From Streptomyces sp. PH10-H1 (GTDB taxonomy: Bacteria; Actinomycetota; Actinomycetes; Streptomycetales; Streptomycetaceae), in NCBI RefSeq assembly GCF_030063355.1, contig NZ_JASISZ010000011.1, forward strand, positions 62,001 through 126,000: 64,000 nt of DNA, written 5' to 3'. How positions within the stretch are numbered: position 1 is the stretch's first letter; the number at the start of each line of letters is the position of its first letter. A program made the position numbers and the translations under genes. Below the pieces are notes generated by a model. It did no database searches. It saw nothing but the letters and a program-made list of their open reading frames with translations, and was not told the DNA's origin. This document shows, piece after piece, positions 16,003 to 24,589 of the stretch.

Positions 16003-16970
16003 TGCGGTTCCTCCTCGACGCGGAACAGACCGAGTTCACCCGCACCCTGGACCGGCTGCTGACCGCGGCCGACACCCCCGCCGCCGTCCGCGCCTGGTCC
16101 GCCGGCGACCACGGCCCGGGCCGCGCTCTGTGGGAGCGCCTCGCCGCGACCGGTGTCTTCGCCCTGGCGGTGTCCGAGGAGTACGAAGGACTCGGACCGC
16201 TGCCCGTCGAACTCGCCGCCGCCTTCGTGGAATTGGGCCGGCACGCGGTGCCGGGTCCGCTCGCCGAGACCGTCGCCGTGTCCGTCCTGCTGCAGCGCCT
16301 CGGCGACCGCGGTCCGGCCAAGGAATGGCTGCCCCGCATCGCCTCGGGACGCGCCATGGTGACACTGGCGCTGTCCGGCCCCTACGCCCTGGACGCCGAC
16401 GCGGCCGACGCGGTGTTCCACGTCGTGGACGACGACCTCGTCCTCGCGGACGGCCACGGCCCGGTCCGCACCTCCCTCGACCCCGCCCGCCGGCTCGCCC
16501 GCCCCACCGGCGGCGAGTCGGTCGCGCACGGCCCCGCCGTGCGCGAGGCGGCCGACTGGGCCGCCTTCGCGACCGCCGCCCAAGCCCTGGGCGTGGGGCT
16601 GGCGCTGGCGGAGAGGACCGTGGCCTACGCCAAGCAGCGCACCCAATTCGGCACCGCCATCGGTGCGTTCCAGGCGGTCAAGCACCAACTGGCCGACGCC
16701 GTCATCGGCCTGGAGTTCGGCCGCCCGCTGCTCTACGGCGCCGCGGTGGCCCTGGCCGCCGGCGCGCCCGACGCGAGCCGGAACATCGCGGCCGCCAAGG
16801 TGGCCTGCGGCGAGTCCGCCTACGCAGCGGCCCGTACCGCGCTCCAACTGCACGGCGCGATCGGCTACACCGCCGAGTACGACCTCTCCCTGTGGATCGG
16901 CAAGGCCACGGCCCTGCGCACGGCGTGGGGCACGCCGTCCGAATGCCGGGCGCGGGTGCTTTCGGCGTAG
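16002..16970 (+). CDS. ipdE2: Acyl-CoA dehydrogenase, IpdE2-like beta subunit
   Basis: A 322-residue short acyl-CoA dehydrogenase relative. The N-terminal helical domain is present (EEYEGLGPLPVELAAAFVELG), the middle beta domain is reduced (about residues 110-175), and the C-terminal domain keeps YAKQRTQFGTAIGAFQAVKH and LQLHGAIGYTAEYDLSLW. This shape matches the beta subunits (FadE33/FadE32 type) that complete the active site of heterotetrameric steroid ACADs. Its ATG overlaps the ipdE1 stop (TGATG), so both subunits should be made together. Whether it is closer to FadE33 or FadE32 cannot be settled by eye. Confidence 0.83.
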   Translation: MRFLLDAEQTEFTRTLDRLLTAADTPAAVRAWSAGDHGPGRALWERLAATGVFALAVSEEYEGLGPLPVELAAAFVELGRHAVPGPLAETVAVSVLLQRLGDRGPAKEWLPRIASGRAMVTLALSGPYALDADAADAVFHVVDDDLVLADGHGPVRTSLDPARRLARPTGGESVAHGPAVREAADWAAFATAAQALGVGLALAERTVAYAKQRTQFGTAIGAFQAVKHQLADAVIGLEFGRPLLYGAAVALAAGAPDASRNIAAAKVACGESAYAAARTALQLHGAIGYTAEYDLSLWIGKATALRTAWGTPSECRARVLSA

Positions 16971-17296
16971 CCGGGTTCATGGGGGTGCGGGGGCCGGGCT
17001 CTCCGGCCGCTAACCAAGGGTGACGGCCCGGCACCGAAGGTAGCCAACGAGTCGCCGTACAGGAGCGTTCCGGTGGTGGACAGATGTCGCCCGGCCGGGA
17101 ATCGGCAGACCCGACGGGGCGCCGGGAGGCGTCACCGGTGATCGACGCTCGGTGACGGCTGCCGCGATGAACTGAGCAGATGGCCCGGCGGGGCACTACG
17201 AGCCGCCTACCGGGCGGTACTCCACGACGGCCGCCGGAAGGAAAGCAAACGGGCTGAGAGGACCGTAGGGGCCTGCGAGGGGCCATACTGGGGGTA
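16971..17296. other. Intergenic region, no gene seen
   Basis: About 326 bp between ipdE2 and a small conserved gene. It holds short GC-rich dyads (for example GGCCGGGCTCTCCGGCC near 17000) that may terminate ipdE2, and presumably the promoter of the next gene. No convincing ORF or RNA was recognised. Confidence 0.6.
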
Positions 17297-17518
17297 ATGA
17301 CGAAATCAGCCGTGACCCGCCGCCACCTGCCCGCCAGCCCCTTCCGGATTCCGGTCGCCCCTCCCGTCGAGAACTTCGTCGTGGGTGACCGGGTTACGCA
17401 TGACGTCTACGGACTCGGCCGAATCATCGGTGTCGAGGACGAGGTCGCCGTGCTTGCCGACTTCGGATCCCGCCAGGTACGGATCATCAAGCCGTACTCG
17501 AAGGTAACGAAGCTCTGA
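17297..17518 (+). CDS. Small conserved protein with Tudor/KOW-like core
   Basis: A 73-residue protein. After a basic leader (residues 1-25) comes a compact beta-rich segment: NFVVGDRVTHDVYGLGRII, then VEDEVAVLADFGSRQVRII. The pattern GDxVxHxxYGxGxVxxV resembles the small SH3-like barrel of CarD/UvrD-C-terminal and KOW/Tudor proteins, which bind polymerase or nucleic acid. Short proteins of this type are common in Streptomyces and have no assigned role that I know of. It stands alone with a hairpin terminator directly behind it. Confidence 0.8.
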   Translation: MTKSAVTRRHLPASPFRIPVAPPVENFVVGDRVTHDVYGLGRIIGVEDEVAVLADFGSRQVRIIKPYSKVTKL

Positions 17519-17522
17519 GGTT

Positions 17523-17553
17523 CCTGGCCGCGCCCCCACAGGTCGCGGCCAGG
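17523..17553 (+). terminator. Hairpin terminator
   Basis: CCTGGCCGCG and CGCGGCCAGG form a perfect 10-bp stem with an 11-nt loop, starting 4 nt after the stop of the small Tudor-like gene. Confidence 0.75.
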
Positions 17554-17856
17554 ATTCTCCCCGCTTGCCGCCCTGAGCCCAAGGGACCTCAGGGCCGGCC
17601 CGAACTTAGCCATGCCCCGGACGGCTCCGCCTCAGATATTCCGCGCGCCCGGTGACGCAGCCACAGGGCCGGCAGCGACCAGCAGGATCTGTACGCCGGT
17701 CTCCGCGACCCGCACTTCCTGGAGCAGTTCGATCCACCGCCGGTCCCCCGCTGATCCCGGTCCTCGCCGCGCCGCGTCGGAGCGGCATTCGCGTGCCTGC
17801 GCCCTTTCCCCGTATGCGCCCCGTTCAGCAGTTGATTCGCCGGCGGCAGGCAGCCG
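17554..17856. other. Intergenic region with a possible gene scrap
   Basis: No intact gene is seen in these 303 bp. One plus-strand frame reads QDLYAGLRDPHFLEQF and then a stop near 17753, with a stop just upstream, which looks like the C-terminal scrap of an unidentified protein. Confidence 0.4.
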
Positions 17857-18774
17857 TCACAGCGCCAGCGCGGCCCCGTCTCCCATCGCGATCACCGGGT
17901 GGGCCCGCGGGTCGAGCGCCCGCAGCAGGTCGACCATGTGCCGTGCGGAGAGGCTGACGCAGCCGTGCGTCGGGCCGCCGTGATCGACGTGGATCCAGAT
18001 GCCGCCACCGCGGCGGGCGCCCAGCGGCTGTCGCCCGTCCAGGGGCGACGTGCCCGGCACCCGGTTGTAGTCGATGGCGATGACGTAGTCGAAGGACCCG
18101 CCGAGCGCCTCGCCGCGGAATCCGATGCCGCCCGCGGTGAAGCCCTGGGAGCGGTGATACGGCAGTCCGCTGCCCGGATCGGGCTTGAAGCCTCCCGCGT
18201 CGCTGAGGGTGAACACCCCGACGGGGCTGTGCAGATCGCCCGAGGAGTGGGTGCCGGTCCAGCCGCGCAGAGCGTTGTGCGCGGGCCATGCGGTCCCCGG
18301 CCGCCACCTGCCGTCCGAGGCGCGGGTCCACAGGGTGACCGTGGAGTCGGAGGAGTCCTTCGCCGTGCCGGAGGCCATCAGTACCTGGCCGGAAGCGGCG
18401 GGGATCGCCGCCAGGGTGGCCGGGCCGAGACCGGGGATCCGGTCGGTCTCCTGTCCGCCGGGCGCGTTGTCCTGAGCGCTGTCCGCTGCGCCGCCCGGTG
18501 CGCCGCCGGACGCGTCCTCCGTTCCCGCCAGCGGCCGGGTGACGGCATCGATCGAAGGCGGTGCCGCGGCCCGTTCCCGCTGGCCCGGCCCGGTGACCGG
18601 ACCGATCGGCCCGATCGCACCGATCCCGAACCAGCTCGCGGCCACGGCCAGTGAGAGCACCGTCGTCGCTCCGGCCATGGCGCTCGTCCGGCCCGGCCGG
18701 CGACGACGGACCCGGTGCCGGCCACGGTGCCGGCCGTGGCTGGATCGCGTTGCGGGCACTGTGAGGGGCCTCAT
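17857..18774 (-). CDS. L,D-transpeptidase (YkuD-fold), membrane-anchored or secreted
   Basis: A 305-residue exported protein. An Arg/His-rich N-terminus is followed by one hydrophobic segment (SAMAGATTVLSLAVAASWFG, residues 35-54), a Pro/Gly/Ala linker to about 115, and the catalytic domain. The active-site signature is HVDHGGPTHGCVSLS near residue 265, matching the YkuD HxxxxxxxxHGCxxL pattern with nucleophilic Cys. Such enzymes make 3-3 cross-links in peptidoglycan, which Streptomyces uses widely. The ATG at 18774 was chosen because the upstream extension is coding-poor and lacks a signal. It is divergent from the DUF309 gene. Confidence 0.85.
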   Translation of the reverse strand: MRPLTVPATRSSHGRHRGRHRVRRRRPGRTSAMAGATTVLSLAVAASWFGIGAIGPIGPVTGPGQRERAAAPPSIDAVTRPLAGTEDASGGAPGGAADSAQDNAPGGQETDRIPGLGPATLAAIPAASGQVLMASGTAKDSSDSTVTLWTRASDGRWRPGTAWPAHNALRGWTGTHSSGDLHSPVGVFTLSDAGGFKPDPGSGLPYHRSQGFTAGGIGFRGEALGGSFDYVIAIDYNRVPGTSPLDGRQPLGARRGGGIWIHVDHGGPTHGCVSLSARHMVDLLRALDPRAHPVIAMGDGAALAL

Positions 18775-18890
18775 GGGCAGCGATCCTCGCAAAGTCCCGG
18801 CCCGGTTGAGGCCCCCGGACCCACATCGGTCCCATGTGTCCGGTCCCGTCCCTCGCACCACCGGACCGGGAACTGGTGAACAATCGAACC

Positions 18891-19403
18891 GTGGACGAGA
18901 CAACCCCGTACGACAGCGCCCTGCCCGACGACCGTGACCGCGATCAGGCCGGGCGGGCTCGCAACGCACGGCCGCGCGACGGACTCGGCCGGCCACTGCC
19001 GTACGGAGCGCCGGGCGTCGAACGGCAGCCCGAGGGAGTGCCGCGCTCCCCGGGGCAGTCACTGGCCGAGGCCCAGCGGCTGCTAGACGCCGGGATGCCC
19101 TTCCACGCCCACGAGGTACTGGAAGACGCCTGGAAGGCCGCCGCCGAGCCCCAGCGGGCCCTGTGGCGCGGCCTCGCGCAGCTCGCCGTGGGCCTCACCC
19201 ACGCGCTGCGCGGCAATGCGCAGGGCGCCGCGACCCTGCTGCGCAGAGGGGCCGACGGCATCGACCCGTACCGGGACGCGCCGCCGTACGGCATTGACAT
19301 CGCGGGTCTGAGCGGCTGGGCCCGGCAGCTGGCGGAGCACCCGGCCGGCGGCCGGGACAGCGCGCCGTCGCTGCTGCTCGGCGGCCCGCGGGACACGGTC
19401 TGA
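18891..19403 (+). CDS. DUF309 domain protein
   Basis: A 170-residue protein with an unstructured charged leader (residues 1-60) and a helical DUF309 core: LAEAQRLLDAGMPFHAHEVLEDAWK, then WRGLAQLAVGLTHALRGNAQGAATLLRRG. The conserved HxxHExLExxW-type segment marks the family, whose function is unknown. The GTG at 18891 is the best start in frame, but no clear ribosome site precedes it, so a leaderless transcript is possible. A 16-bp palindrome (AATCCGGCGCCGGATT at 19480-19495) downstream may end transcription. Confidence 0.8.
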   Translation: MDETTPYDSALPDDRDRDQAGRARNARPRDGLGRPLPYGAPGVERQPEGVPRSPGQSLAEAQRLLDAGMPFHAHEVLEDAWKAAAEPQRALWRGLAQLAVGLTHALRGNAQGAATLLRRGADGIDPYRDAPPYGIDIAGLSGWARQLAEHPAGGRDSAPSLLLGGPRDTV

Positions 19404-19587
19404 GCGCCCGGACCCGCCCTGGAACCCGTCCCTGATCCGGCCTCTGATCCAGCACCCGATCCGGCCCTGAGCCGGCCGGAATCCGGCGCCGGATTCTTCT
19501 CAGAACGCTCACACAGCTCTCTCACAGGACTCTCACACTCGCCCGCGATGATCAGCAGGACCGGAGCGACGAGAGAGGGCCTGCCGT

Positions 19588-20466
19588 ATGAAGAAGCGTC
19601 CGCAGCCCGTCCGCACTGGATCCGTCCGCACTGGATCCGTCCGCGCCCTGTCCCGTGGTCTGGGCAGGACCGGCGTTCTGATATTGGCCTGGCTGATCGT
19701 CACGGCCGTGGGTACCGGCACGGTCATCGCGACCGGCCAGTCGACGTCCGCGGCGTCCGAGGCGGTGAGCGGGCCCGGCGTGTTCGCCGGACTGCCCGGG
19801 GTTTCCAGCACCGTGCACGCGACGGGGAGTACGAAGCAGGTCGGCGCGCTCTTCGACGGCGGGCTGTCCGGCGGCCACTACTGCACGGCGAGCGTCGTGG
19901 AGAGCGCCGGCAAGAACGTCGTGGTGACCGCGGCGCACTGCCTCAGCGGGGACACCAGTAACACGGTCTTCGTGCCCGGCTATCACGACGGAACCGCGCC
20001 GTACGGGGTATGGCCGCTGGAGAGTGTGACGGTCGCCCCTGGCTGGACGAGCAGCTCGGACGAGGATCTGGACGTGGCCTTCGCCGTGGTGCAGCCGGTG
20101 AACGGCCAGGAGATCCAGGACGTGGTGGGCGCCTACCGCCTCGGCACCAGCGGGACTTCCGGCGCCGCGTCCAGCGCCACGGTCCGGATCACCGGCTATC
20201 CCTCCACCGCCGACGCCCCGCTCACCTGCTTCAACGACGCCACGGCGTACAGCGCCGACCAGCTGCGTATCGACTGCACCGACTACAGCGGAGGGACGAG
20301 CGGCAGCCCCTGGGTCACCGGCCTGGACGAGGACTCCGGCACCGGGACCGTCATCGGGGTGATCGGCGGCTACGAGGAGGGCGGCGACACTCCGGACGTC
20401 TCGTACAGCCCGGCCTTCGGCAGCGCGATCAGCGCTCTGTACCAGCAGACCGTCGCAGCGAACTGA
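19588..20466 (+). CDS. Secreted trypsin-like serine protease
   Basis: A 292-residue exported protease. A basic N-terminus with a duplicated RTGSV unit (15-bp DNA repeat, 19609-19638) leads into a membrane/signal helix (GVLILAWLIVTAVGTGTVIA, residues 29-48). The chymotrypsin domain follows with His in VTAAHCL, Asp in DLDVAFAVV and Ser in GGTSGSPW. The remaining Cys residues can pair as in trypsin-like folds. Unlike the protease at 4272-5420 it has almost no pro-region. It stands alone between the DUF309 gene and a convergent methyltransferase. Confidence 0.87.
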   Translation: MKKRPQPVRTGSVRTGSVRALSRGLGRTGVLILAWLIVTAVGTGTVIATGQSTSAASEAVSGPGVFAGLPGVSSTVHATGSTKQVGALFDGGLSGGHYCTASVVESAGKNVVVTAAHCLSGDTSNTVFVPGYHDGTAPYGVWPLESVTVAPGWTSSSDEDLDVAFAVVQPVNGQEIQDVVGAYRLGTSGTSGAASSATVRITGYPSTADAPLTCFNDATAYSADQLRIDCTDYSGGTSGSPWVTGLDEDSGTGTVIGVIGGYEEGGDTPDVSYSPAFGSAISALYQQTVAAN

Positions 20467-20573
20467 GGAGCGCGTCCGGACGGCGGAAGCCGCCGGTGCT
20501 CCCCTGCCGCGCCGCGGGTTGGACGTCGGGCCCCGGGACCCGGAGCAGGCCACGGGTCCCGGGGCCGACGCTG

Positions 20574-21386
20574 TCAGACCGCGCGCTTGAGGGCGGCGCC
20601 GGCCAGCATGGGGGCGCCCGCGCCCAGCCCGTCGATGTCGGCGTCCGCGTCCGGCCGCCACACGGTCACCGGGGTGACGCCGGGCTCGATGAGCTCGAAG
20701 CCCTCGAAGAGCGCGGTGAACTGCGCGGTGCTGCGCCAGATGACCTCGCTGACGGCGCCGCCGTAGGACTTGGCGACGTTCGGCGCGGCCTGCGGCACCT
20801 CGTCGGCGCCCGCGTGCGAGAGCACGAGGTAACTGCCGGGCACCAGGCGGTCGGTGAACTGCCGGATGAGCGCGAGCGGGTCGTTCTCCTCCGGTACGAA
20901 GTGCAGTACGGCGCCGAGGATCAGCCCCACGGGCCGGTCGAAGTCGATGAGGCGCGCGGTGTCGGGCGCCTCGAAGATGTCGTTCGGCTTGTACAGGTCG
21001 CCCTGGAAGATCGCGGCCCGCGGTTCGTCGGCCAGGATCGCCCGGCCGTGGGCGACGGCGACAGGGTCGATGTCGGTGTAGACCACCTTGCTGTCGGGCG
21101 CGGCGGCGAAGACGGCGTCGTGCACGTTGTGCTCGGCGGGGATGCCGGATCCGACGTCCAGGAACTGCCGGATGCCGAGTCCCGCCAGTTCCCGGCCCGC
21201 CCTGCGGAGGAACGCCCTGTTGGCCCGGAAGGTCTTGGGGAGTGCGGGGTTGGCCTCCTCCACCTGCCGGGCGACAGCGCGGTCGACCTCGAAGTTGTGG
21301 GTGCCGCCGACCCAGTAGTCGTAGACCCGCGCGATACTCGGCGTCTCGATGTCCACGTCGGCCGGTGCCCAGCTCGGTCGCTCCAC
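20574..21386 (-). CDS. SAM-dependent methyltransferase, DUF574 type
   Basis: A 270-residue protein of the family widespread in actinomycetes (PF04672). The family start is TPSIARVYDYWVGGTHNFEVDR, the SAM site is FLDVGSGIPAEHNVH, the acidic loop is VVYTDIDPVAVAHGR, and a further block is LGAVLHFVPEE. The role of these proteins is mostly unknown; many sit beside regulators and antibiotic genes. I chose the GTG at 21386, with AGAGGAAG upstream, rather than the ATG at 21548, because the longer version would translate the pentanucleotide repeat into HRTAP repeats. The gene lies downstream of a P450 on the same strand, with that repeat in the gap. Confidence 0.87.
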   Translation of the reverse strand: MERPSWAPADVDIETPSIARVYDYWVGGTHNFEVDRAVARQVEEANPALPKTFRANRAFLRRAGRELAGLGIRQFLDVGSGIPAEHNVHDAVFAAAPDSKVVYTDIDPVAVAHGRAILADEPRAAIFQGDLYKPNDIFEAPDTARLIDFDRPVGLILGAVLHFVPEENDPLALIRQFTDRLVPGSYLVLSHAGADEVPQAAPNVAKSYGGAVSEVIWRSTAQFTALFEGFELIEPGVTPVTVWRPDADADIDGLGAGAPMLAGAALKRAV

Positions 21387-21440
21387 GTCGCTTCCTCTTT
21401 CCGTTGTGTCGGGGCGTTGTCTGTCGGGTGAAGCGTTGTG

Positions 21441-21510
21441 TGCGGTGCGGTGCGGTGCGGTGCGGTGCGGTGCGGTGCGGTGCGGTGCGGTGCGGTGCGG
21501 TGCGGTGCGG
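21441..21510. repeat. Pentanucleotide repeat (TGCGG)14
   Basis: Fourteen uninterrupted copies of TGCGG, followed by three copies of a 9-nt unit (GCTGTGTCC). It lies between the P450 stop and the methyltransferase start, in the likely leader or promoter of the methyltransferase. Five is not a multiple of three, so copy changes would alter both spacing and any frame across it. Confidence 0.97.
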
Positions 21511-21551
21511 TGCTGTGTCCGCTGTGTCCGCTGTGTCCGCTGCCGCATCGG

Positions 21552-22814
21552 TCAGCCGGGCGGCACGGGCAGCACGGGCAGTTCCTCGAGACCGCGCATC
21601 ATCAGGCTGAACCGCCAGCGCAGTTCCTCCGGCGTGACCGCGAGGCTCAGCCCGGGGAAGCGGGCGAACAGCCTGCTCAGGACGATGTGCCCTTCGAGCC
21701 GGGCCAGCGGGGCCCCCAGGCAGTGGTGGATTCCATGGCCGAAGGCGAGGCCCGCGGTGGCGCGGCGGGTGATGTCGAGCTCGTCGGGCTCGGCGTAGTG
21801 CGACGGGTCACGGCCGGCCGCGCCGATCGAGATCGTCACGAACTCGCCCTCGGGGATGACGACTCCGCCGACGTCCACCGGCTCAGTGGTGTAGCGCCAG
21901 GTCGCGTTGGTGACCGGCCCCTCGAACCGCAGCAGTTCCTCGACGGCGTTCGGCCACAGGGAGCTGTCGGCGGCCAGCTTCGCGAGTTGGCCGGGATGCG
22001 TCAGCAGGGCGAACGTGCCGTTGCCGATGAGGTTGACGGTGGTCTCATGGCCGGCGACCAGCAGCAGGAATGCCATGGCCATCAGCTCGTTCTCGTTGAG
22101 CCGGTCGTCGCCCTCGCCGGCGTTGACCAGGTCGGTGAGCATGTCGTCGGCCGGGTTGGCCCGCTTCTCGGTGATCAGCGCCCGCAGGTAGTCGACCATC
22201 GCCACGCTGGCGTCGCGTACCTCGTCGGTGCCGACGCCCGAGACCAGCAGATTGGACCAGCGGCGGAATTCCGCGCGGTCGTCCGGCGGCACTCCCAGCA
22301 GCCAGCAGATCACGGTGAACGGGACGGGGAAGGCGAGCGCGTCCATGAGGTCGGTGCGTTCCTGGAGCGCGATGGCGTCGAGGAGTTCATCGACGAGTTC
22401 GACGATCCGGGGGGTCAGCGCCTCGACGCGGCGGGTGGTGAAGGCCCGGCCCACCAGCCGGCGCAGCCGGGTGTGGTCGGGCTGATCACTGTCGAGCATG
22501 TGCTCGCTCAGCTCGCGGGCGAACTGCCGTCGTGAACCGGCCTCCTTGAGGAACTCCTGGCGCTTCTCCTCATCGATGAAGTTGCGCGGGATGAGCTCCT
22601 GCCCCTTGCGCATGTCCTTGCTGAGCCGGGGGTCGGCGAGCAGCGCCCTGGCGTCCTCGTAGCGGGTGACCAGCCAGGTCCGCAGCCCATTGGGCGTGGC
22701 TACGGGCTGGGCGGGCGCCTGCCCGCGGAGGTCGGCGAGCGCGGTGTGCGGCTCCTGGAAGAACTCCGGAGTGAACAACTCGATCACGCTGGTCGACGAT
22801 TCCGTCCGATCCAC
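21552..22814 (-). CDS. Cytochrome P450 (CYP107-like)
   Basis: A 420-residue soluble bacterial P450. The oxygen-binding I-helix motif is LLVAGHETTVN, the K-helix ExxR is in AVEELLRFEG, and the heme-thiolate loop is FGHGIHHCLGAPLARLEG, all intact. RYEDARALLADPRLSKD near residue 60 is typical of the CYP107 group, which hydroxylates macrolides, steroids and many xenobiotics. The GTG at 22814 is chosen with GAGGGG 9 nt upstream; the open frame continues far upstream without coding character. No ferredoxin gene is adjacent. Its nearest partners are the downstream DUF574 methyltransferase and the upstream efflux pump. Confidence 0.9.
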   Translation of the reverse strand: MDRTESSTSVIELFTPEFFQEPHTALADLRGQAPAQPVATPNGLRTWLVTRYEDARALLADPRLSKDMRKGQELIPRNFIDEEKRQEFLKEAGSRRQFARELSEHMLDSDQPDHTRLRRLVGRAFTTRRVEALTPRIVELVDELLDAIALQERTDLMDALAFPVPFTVICWLLGVPPDDRAEFRRWSNLLVSGVGTDEVRDASVAMVDYLRALITEKRANPADDMLTDLVNAGEGDDRLNENELMAMAFLLLVAGHETTVNLIGNGTFALLTHPGQLAKLAADSSLWPNAVEELLRFEGPVTNATWRYTTEPVDVGGVVIPEGEFVTISIGAAGRDPSHYAEPDELDITRRATAGLAFGHGIHHCLGAPLARLEGHIVLSRLFARFPGLSLAVTPEELRWRFSLMMRGLEELPVLPVPPG

Positions 22815-22940
22815 GACGCGGTTCCCCTCTTCGGCGGTTCCTGGCACTGGGCGCCTCGGTCTGGGCACCACCATCACCGCTCGGTTTCGAGCGCCGCTCG
22901 CAGCGGGCTGTAGCGGAGCGCCGCCTCCGGCGACGCGCGA

Positions 22941-22976
22941 GTGCCGCACCACCCATGACGTCGGGTGGTGCGGCAC
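22941..22976. terminator. Strong hairpin terminator behind the MFS gene
   Basis: GTGCCGCACCACCC and its exact complement form a 14-bp stem with an 8-nt loop, 36 bp after the end of the leftward MFS gene, separating it from the P450. Confidence 0.8.
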
Positions 22977-23011
22977 GCGGGAAGCAGGGGGCCGGGTCCC
23001 GCTTCGGGGGC

Positions 23012-24589
23012 TCAGCGCTGGTCCGCGTCCTCCTTCTGCTGTTCGGGGGCCGCGTTGCGGTCCCAGCTGCGCAGGGGGGTGTTCTTGAGCAGTACGGAGA
23101 GCACCAGGCCCAGCGCGAGCACCGGGGCCGCGGTCAGGAAGACCGGGGTGAGGGAGGCTGCGTACGCCTGCTCCACCGCCAGCCGTACCGGGGCGCCGAG
23201 CTTGCCGAGGACCGCCGCGTCCGACAGGGAGTTGCGGTCGGTGCCGGCGAGGGCGCCCGCCGGGACGCGCCGGGCGAGCTCGTCGGTGAGCCGGCTGTAG
23301 AAGATCGCCGCGAAGACGGAGATCCCGAGCGAGGCGCCGAGCATCCGGCCGAAGGAGACGGTCGCCGAGACGGCTCCGATGTCGTCGCGCGGGGCGGTGT
23401 TCTGGGCGGCCATGGTGAGCACCGACATGTTCAGGCCGGCGGCGATGCCGAGCAGCAGCATGTAGCCGGCGGCGGCGACGCGGGAGGTGCCCGCGTCCAT
23501 GGTGGCGAGCAGCAGCGCGGAGATGATGCCGATGCCCATGCTGGCCGCCGGATACCACTTGTAGTTGCCGGTGTGGGAGATGACCCGCGCGCTGATCATC
23601 GAGGAGGCGACGAGACCGAGCATCATGGGCAGCAGGATCACGCCGGACATGGTGGCGCTGGCTCCGGTGACCACCTGCAGGAACAGGGCCAGGAAGTTCA
23701 CCGAGCCGACGAAGACGAAGCCCGCGACGACGCTGACCACCGCGGAGATGGTGAAGGTCGAGTCCTTGAACAGATGGAGCGGGATGACCGGTTCCGCGGC
23801 GCGCTTCTCGACGGCGAGGAAGAGGGCGACGGCGACGACGATCACCGCGGCCAGGCCGAGGATCGTCGCGGAGGCCCATCCGTAGCGCGCTCCGGCCCAG
23901 CTGGTGAGCAGGGTGAGGGCGACGATGGCCGCGCTGAGCAGCAGGAAGCCGGTGTAGTCGATCTGCGGGCGGCGGGGGCGGACCGGCAGCCGGAGGAAGA
24001 CGGCCACCAGGGCGAAGGCAAGGGCTCCGACCGGCAGGTTGATGTAGAAGACCCAGCGCCAGCCGAGCGCGTCGGTCAGTACGCCTCCGATGGGCGGGCC
24101 GGCGAGGGCGGCCCCGGCGAACGCGATGGAGAAGTAGCCGTAGTAGCGGGCCCCTTCGCGCGGGCTGAAGAGTTCGCCGATGACGGAGAGCACGGAGACG
24201 AACAGGCCGCCGGCGCCGATGCCCTGCACCACGCGGAAGGCGAGCAGTTGCTCGATCGACTGGGCCCAGCCGCAGGCGGCGGAGCCCACGAGGAAGATGC
24301 CGATCGCGGCGAGGAAGACGCCCTTGCGGCCGAACAGGTCGCCGAGCTTGCCGTACAGGGGTGTGGTGACACTGCTGGCGATGATGTACGCCGTCGCCAC
24401 CCAGGCGAAGACGTTGAGACCACCGAGGTCCCCGGCGACGCGGGGCAGTGCGGTGGCCATGATCTGGGCGTCCAGAAGGCCCAGGAAGACCGCGGTCAGA
24501 CAGCCGAACATGATGAGACCGGTGCGGGGGGACGGACCGGCAGCGGTACCGGTCGGCGGGGTGCCGGACTCGTTCTCGGTGACGTTCAC
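23012..24589 (-). CDS. DHA2-family (EmrB/QacA-type) drug efflux MFS transporter
   Basis: A 525-residue, 14-helix proton-driven exporter. Family motifs are visible: LDAQIMATALPRVAGDL in helix 1 (motif D1), GKLGDLFGRKGVF in the 2-3 loop (motif A), RVVQGIGAGGLF in helix 4 (motif B) and GPPIGGVLTDALGWRWVFYIN in helix 5 (motif C, antiporter signature). The GTG at 24589 has AAAGGG 7 nt upstream. A charged C-terminal tail (APEQQKEDADQR) ends the protein. It stands between a P450 and a quinone oxidoreductase on the same strand; the spacing and the terminator after it suggest a separate unit. The substrate is unknown. Confidence 0.92.
   Translation of the reverse strand: MNVTENESGTPPTGTAAGPSPRTGLIMFGCLTAVFLGLLDAQIMATALPRVAGDLGGLNVFAWVATAYIIASSVTTPLYGKLGDLFGRKGVFLAAIGIFLVGSAACGWAQSIEQLLAFRVVQGIGAGGLFVSVLSVIGELFSPREGARYYGYFSIAFAGAALAGPPIGGVLTDALGWRWVFYINLPVGALAFALVAVFLRLPVRPRRPQIDYTGFLLLSAAIVALTLLTSWAGARYGWASATILGLAAVIVVAVALFLAVEKRAAEPVIPLHLFKDSTFTISAVVSVVAGFVFVGSVNFLALFLQVVTGASATMSGVILLPMMLGLVASSMISARVISHTGNYKWYPAASMGIGIISALLLATMDAGTSRVAAAGYMLLLGIAAGLNMSVLTMAAQNTAPRDDIGAVSATVSFGRMLGASLGISVFAAIFYSRLTDELARRVPAGALAGTDRNSLSDAAVLGKLGAPVRLAVEQAYAASLTPVFLTAAPVLALGLVLSVLLKNTPLRSWDRNAAPEQQKEDADQR

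Noticed and set aside
5576..16970. Interpretation as generic fatty acid beta-oxidation genes
   Set aside because: The combination of KstR2, IpdA/IpdB, the NMO-like IpdC and an SDR with the TAAAGAGIG loop, together with KstR2-type operators, is specific to steroid C/D-ring breakdown.
17612..17983. Possible 123-residue gene before the L,D-transpeptidase
   Set aside because: No motif, composition like a shadow frame, and it runs into the transpeptidase 3' end on the other strand; only a short scrap (QDLYAGLRDPHFLEQF) looks protein-like.
21441..21510. CRISPR array
   Set aside because: The units are contiguous 5-mers with no spacers; it is a simple microsatellite, and no cas genes are present.
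21387..21548. N-terminal extension of the methyltransferase containing HRTAP repeats
   Set aside because: The family start TPSIARVYDYW follows closely after the GTG at 21386, which has a ribosome site; the extension only translates the microsatellite.
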